A DNA stretch of 64,000 bases, from NCBI GenBank assembly GCA_001986395.2, contig MQVO02000010.1, positions 930,001-994,000 of the forward strand, given 5' to 3'. The notes below the pieces were generated by a model. It ran no database searches, was not told the origin of the DNA, and was given only the letters and a program-made list of their open reading frames with translations. This document shows positions 60,365 to 64,000 of the stretch, piece after piece. The stretch is from Irpex lacteus. Its lineage: Eukaryota > Basidiomycota > Agaricomycetes > Polyporales > Irpicaceae. Each line of letters begins with the position of its first letter. The stretch's first letter is position 1. The position numbers and the translations under genes were made by a program.

Positions 60365-62012
60365 GATTCCTGAAGAACGAAGTTGAATTGTTTCCAGTGT
60401 GAGATCGCACGCTGGTCTGGCGACATGTAACTTTCAGATTTTGTGGGAAATTGTTGCCTTTTATGATAACACAAAATAGCGCCTAAGTGATACTGTATAT
60501 TTCAGCGCTGAGCAGATCGTCACATGTCACAGCCAGCTCATCCCCACCGCTAAGGAGTCGCTGTCACACGTCGCTCGGCGACCATCCGCTTGTGACAATA
60601 TATTTCGGATTTTACTCAATTTTTTCTGCCCCTGCGAGGCATGTATTCCATCCGCTAACGTACCAGTGTCACAGCCGCTGCGCGTCTCATCCGCTCGTCC
60701 GCTACGGTGAGTTTTGTCACACGTCACAACCCCATCCGCTCAGCGCTGAAATATACAGTAGAGACAAAACTTAGCCCAGGTCATGCAATTACATAAACAC
60801 AATTGCATGAGAGGTTGGCTTGAGGCTCATTCAGCCAACTACATGCATAAAACTACTGATGTAATAGAATGTAAAGGACCAGCTACCTATCATAATAGGG
60901 AATGTGATCAATCATCTATCACGGATGCTTATATAATCATTTGCACAGCTGTGATGAGACATCAAAGTGATGGTGGCCTCTGATTGGCTAATGACAACTT
61001 TAATTAGATATGATCTAGGAACTTATTGCATCATGAATCTACAAGAATTATGTCATAATGATGACTAGATGTTGCTCAAAATGGCAATCAATGTTAGATC
61101 TGGACAGATCTAGCATAGATCTTTAGATATCTCTTGAACCTCCTCATGGATTGATACAAAACTTGAGCATAGCAATCTAGAACATGAAAAGCACACTTAG
61201 GTGAAATTTGTTGTCATTCAAACAACATCCAAATATGGTAATATGGAAAATAGCTCAAAATATAGCTAGGAGACTTGTTGATAATCACTAAAGCGCTATG
61301 CAATCTAATGAGCTAGTGTACATTGAATTGCTAATCAATATTTTGTCATATACTTTGATTTTCTAGCTATTATTTTGAACCAAAATAGGCATTATTTGAT
61401 CTGAAAAGAAAATTTCCTTCAGTAACATTTGAATTTGACACCTTGAAAATGACAAAACACAAATGAGGCTGATTCATGAACAGGTGATGTTTCAGGTGCC
61501 TGTTCATGCTTGCATAAGCTGAAATCAATCTAGATTTGATTGCAAAGTCTTTCACATGAATAAATACTTTTGTATACAATTGAGATAAGTTTATTGAAGC
61601 AGTCTCAAAAATCTACTTAGACAATAAGCCAAGTAAATTGAAAGTATTACATGAGTATGTACTAAAATGTAGCTTACCAAGAGTAAGTTGTTTATTACTT
61701 TAATTTATATTTATAGTAAAGAGAAGCATTTAACTAGGATAAGTACAGAATTATGATGAACATGAGCAATAAGTATGTTAACAACATTTAGCTTATCAAA
61801 ATTTGAGAGATGATATCTTTTATTCTTGTGAAGTCAATCCTAGCACATACATAAATATACTGAATACTATAACTTATCTTATTACATTTAAAAATATATA
61901 ACAGATTAGATACTCAGGACTTGTATTTTTGCTACTTGCTAGCCTGCAAGTTATAGTTTCATGTTGTTAGTTTCAGAAAGTGTATTTTGCCACTTGTCGG
62001 CCTGCTTCACAC
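60365..62012 (-). mobile_element. 1.4-kb repeat element, inverted second copy (carries a MITE)
   Basis: It is the reverse complement of 48,925-50,345, beginning ACGATTCCTGAAGAACGAAG and ending CTGCTTCACACAAG. The 270-bp MITE at 60,491-60,760 interrupts it. Compared with the first copy, most differences noticed are C-to-T or G-to-A changes, several at CG sites. No gene. Confidence 0.65.
60491..60760. mobile_element. 270-bp MITE with 22-bp perfect inverted repeats
   Basis: The ends TACTGTATATTTCAGCGCTGAG and the reverse complement are perfect. The inside has several TGTCACA/TGTGACA words and no coding capacity. The flanking repeat (first copy at 50,212) lacks it, proving insertion. A clear target duplication is not visible beyond GA on each side. 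Confidence 0.75.
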
Positions 62013-62224
62013 AAGTCTTGATCGGCAACTTGCTTCCTTGTTCGCTTTGCACTTCGAACTTGTCTGTTAGCCACAGCAGCTCAGTCTGAGCTGTGCACCG
62101 TGCCAAAAGTGCACCTGTACCGTTCGTCAGTCACGGCTGCTCAAGTGAGCAGTAGACTATGCCTGTATTGTCGTAAAATGGACTGCACCCGAAATTTGAA
62201 CTTGTACGTTATCGCCGCATTGTA

Positions 62225-63873
62225 CAGTGACGGCCAAAATTGTTGCACCCCCCCATTTTAGGAAGGCTGGCGCTTACGAGCGCTAAGAGTGTAGAGAACA
62301 GGAGCAGCTGAACTCTCGACATATTTTCTTGACGTATTCTGTCCATTTAAATTGCGCTGAACCGTCTCAATGTAATATAAAATGGTCTGAGATGGTCTTC
62401 ACAAAAAATTGAGGCTTGAGCAGCAGCAGAAAATATATTATAGGTCTTTCTATAGCTGGCCATAGTATGAAACAGAGCCGCATGACCTTTACTTACTACT
62501 ATCACTGCTATGACACGTCGCAAGAAGCACACTGGCCTGCCCCCTGTTGATGTTACTCCCACAAAGCGTAAAGCTATTGTAATGTACCATGAACGAGAGG
62601 GTAGATCCTTTCATTGGATTGCCAATAATGCCGACGAATTCAAAGATACCGCCGCAGATCACACTACCATCTCACGGAATTATCACACAGCCAAGGAGTT
62701 CGGTTGCTATAGCCGCAATAAGGACAGTGGTCGTCCGCATCGTTTCACCAAGAACGAGATGGACACCATGGTCCAGGCAATTGACAAAGGCGAAGTTGAC
62801 GACAGAGCAGACCTGCAACGAGAAATGTTCTCGGAGGCTCCGCAACGGACTATTCGTCGAAATCTGCAGGAACACGACCGACATGGATTTGTCCGTCGCA
62901 AGAAGCCATTTCTCAGCATAACTCACATCGCTGAACGGCACGCCTTCACTCGAGTCTGGAGCGATTGGAGAAAGCCGGTGAGATGGAACGAGACAAACGA
63001 GACACGAGTCATCTTCTCCGATGAGTCTAGGTTCTGTCTCAATGGATTAGATGGGCTACGTTGGTGCAGAAAACCCCGTAGGGAGGGAGCATTGGAGGAA
63101 AGGAACATCTCGCAACGTGTCAGGCGTGGATTAGGTTCAGGAAATGTAACTGTGTAGGGGTGTATGTTGCGCGAAGGCGTGTGGCGACTTCATCGTGTTG
63201 AGGATAATATGGATCGTTTTCAATATGTCAATATTCTTGAGGTACGTACTCAACTCATTTCCTTCTCACTCCAATTCTGACAAGAGACATAGGAAGCATT
63301 GTTGCCGACTGTCCATGAGCTCGGATATGTCAGCGGGCAATGGCTCTTTCAGCAAGATAATGATAAGAAGCACACTGCGCACCACACACGCGATTGGCTC
63401 AAAAAGCAGAAGATTCACGTTCTCAAGTGGCCGTCTAATTCTCCGGACATCAATGTCATCGAGAATGGTTGGTCGTATCTTGAAATATTGTGCAGGCGGA
63501 GGAAGAAGCTACCTGCAAATACAGACCAGCTATGGGAGATCATGCAGGAAGTATGGTATAGTGACCATTTCAATGACTACGTCAAGAATTTGTACCAGTC
63601 CATGCCAAGGCGAATGGATGCCCTGCTGAGGAGTAAGGGGAAGTGGACAAAGTATTGATTATAGCTATGGTATCACTTTTGCATGAACAAAGAGATCTCA
63701 GCCATGTTATATACATCATCTACGACCACTTTTACTATTAACGGTGTGATAGAACAAAGATAACGTGAGGAATAACAACCCTCGTAGGCTGAGGCTACGG
63801 TGAGTCAGATGTGTTAGTGCTTGTAAGCGCCGGCCTTCTTAAAATGGGGGTGCAACAATTTTGGCCGTCACTG
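62225..63873 (+). mobile_element. Tc1/mariner transposon, 1,649 bp
   Basis: It is flanked by TA on both sides (62,223-62,224 and 63,874-63,875). The ends start CAGTGACGGCCAAAATTG and are inverted copies of each other over about 60 bp with few differences. One transposase gene fills the interior. The near-identical ends and nearly intact gene show a recent insertion. Confidence 0.9.
62510..63658 (+). pseudogene. Tc1-type DD34E transposase with one nonsense codon
   Basis: The ATG at 62,510 starts MTRRKKHTGLPPVDVTP. Exons 62,510-63,241 and 63,293-63,658 (51-nt intron) make 365 codons in a single frame. The N-terminal helix-turn-helix is HTTISRNYHTAKEFG..SRNKDSGRPHR. Catalytic residues are Asp171 (VIFSDESRF), Asp266 (LFQQDNDKKHTA) and Glu301 (SPDINVIENGWS), a spacing of 34, as in Tc1. 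The only lesion seen is a TAG at 63,155, codon 216, where Tc1 relatives have Trp (VTVWGCM), so a single G-to-A change kills it. C-terminus intact. Confidence 0.9.
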
Positions 63874-64000
63874 TATTTCCCTTCCCTTTCGTTTTCACCA
63901 CTTATTTTCATCATGACTGACTTGTTGGGCTACTTGTTCGAGAAGTTGAAGTCTGGAGAATAGTTTAATTGGTCTATGCAGATACAGATCAGGTTAGTGG

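Overview
The window looks like nuclear DNA of a filamentous basidiomycete, probably an agaricomycete. Genes are broken by many 50-65 nt GT-AG (sometimes GC-AG) introns. The protein families are ones I associate with Agaricomycetes: Tnp2-type CACTA transposase, Plavaka-type transposase ends, expanded BTB/POZ proteins, JmjC and TET/JBP-like dioxygenases and a fungal Tc1 element. Almost nothing here looks like housekeeping DNA. It is a nest of mobile elements with their cargo and a few broken host genes. All family names come from reading motifs, not from searches.

Layout. (1) 1-4.5 kb: a multi-exon JmjC-like 2-oxoglutarate/Fe(II) dioxygenase gene lies between two oppositely oriented arrays of a 10-bp repeat (TGAATCACCC on the left, GGGTGATTCA on the right), so it appears to ride in a mobile unit. 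(2) 4.6-10.4 kb: wreckage, namely two tail-to-tail C-terminal ends of Plavaka-like transposases, the N-terminal half of a cullin, a last WD40 exon, and an eIF4A-like helicase with decayed motifs whose 5' end is cut off. (3) 10,389-42,918: a 32.5-kb element bounded by nearly identical 509-bp terminal inverted repeats that begin CACTG. It carries an apparently complete Tnp2 transposase on the minus strand, a companion protein with a long Arg-Glu/Gln-Glu repeat, a WD40 protein, four BTB proteins (two in a tandem duplication), a SUN-domain membrane protein, two other membrane proteins, an FHA-like/protein-kinase gene, a TET/JBP-like dioxygenase and several unrecognised genes. (4) 42.9-56.5 kb: AT-rich, essentially gene-free DNA made of four copies of a non-coding repeat, nested insertions and a 3.5-kb element flanked by TA. 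(5) 56.5-64 kb: a decayed gene of unknown family, a 270-bp MITE inside an inverted copy of an earlier repeat, and a Tc1/mariner element (62,225-63,873) with a DD34E transposase spoiled by one stop codon.

How it fits together. The 32.5-kb element has what a CACTA transposon needs: CACTG ends, long inverted repeats and a Tnp2 transposase. It also holds a large set of proteins that in other eukaryotes act on DNA modification (TET/JBP type), protein turnover (BTB), the nuclear envelope (SUN) and nuclear signalling (FHA kinase). The left flank is an interrupted helicase gene and the right flank is an AT-rich repeat, with no target-site duplication. This is therefore not a simple insertion, and rearrangement or an assembly join should be considered. 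Exon boundaries given were worked out by hand from splice signals and reading frame. Starts of several genes are uncertain, as noted.
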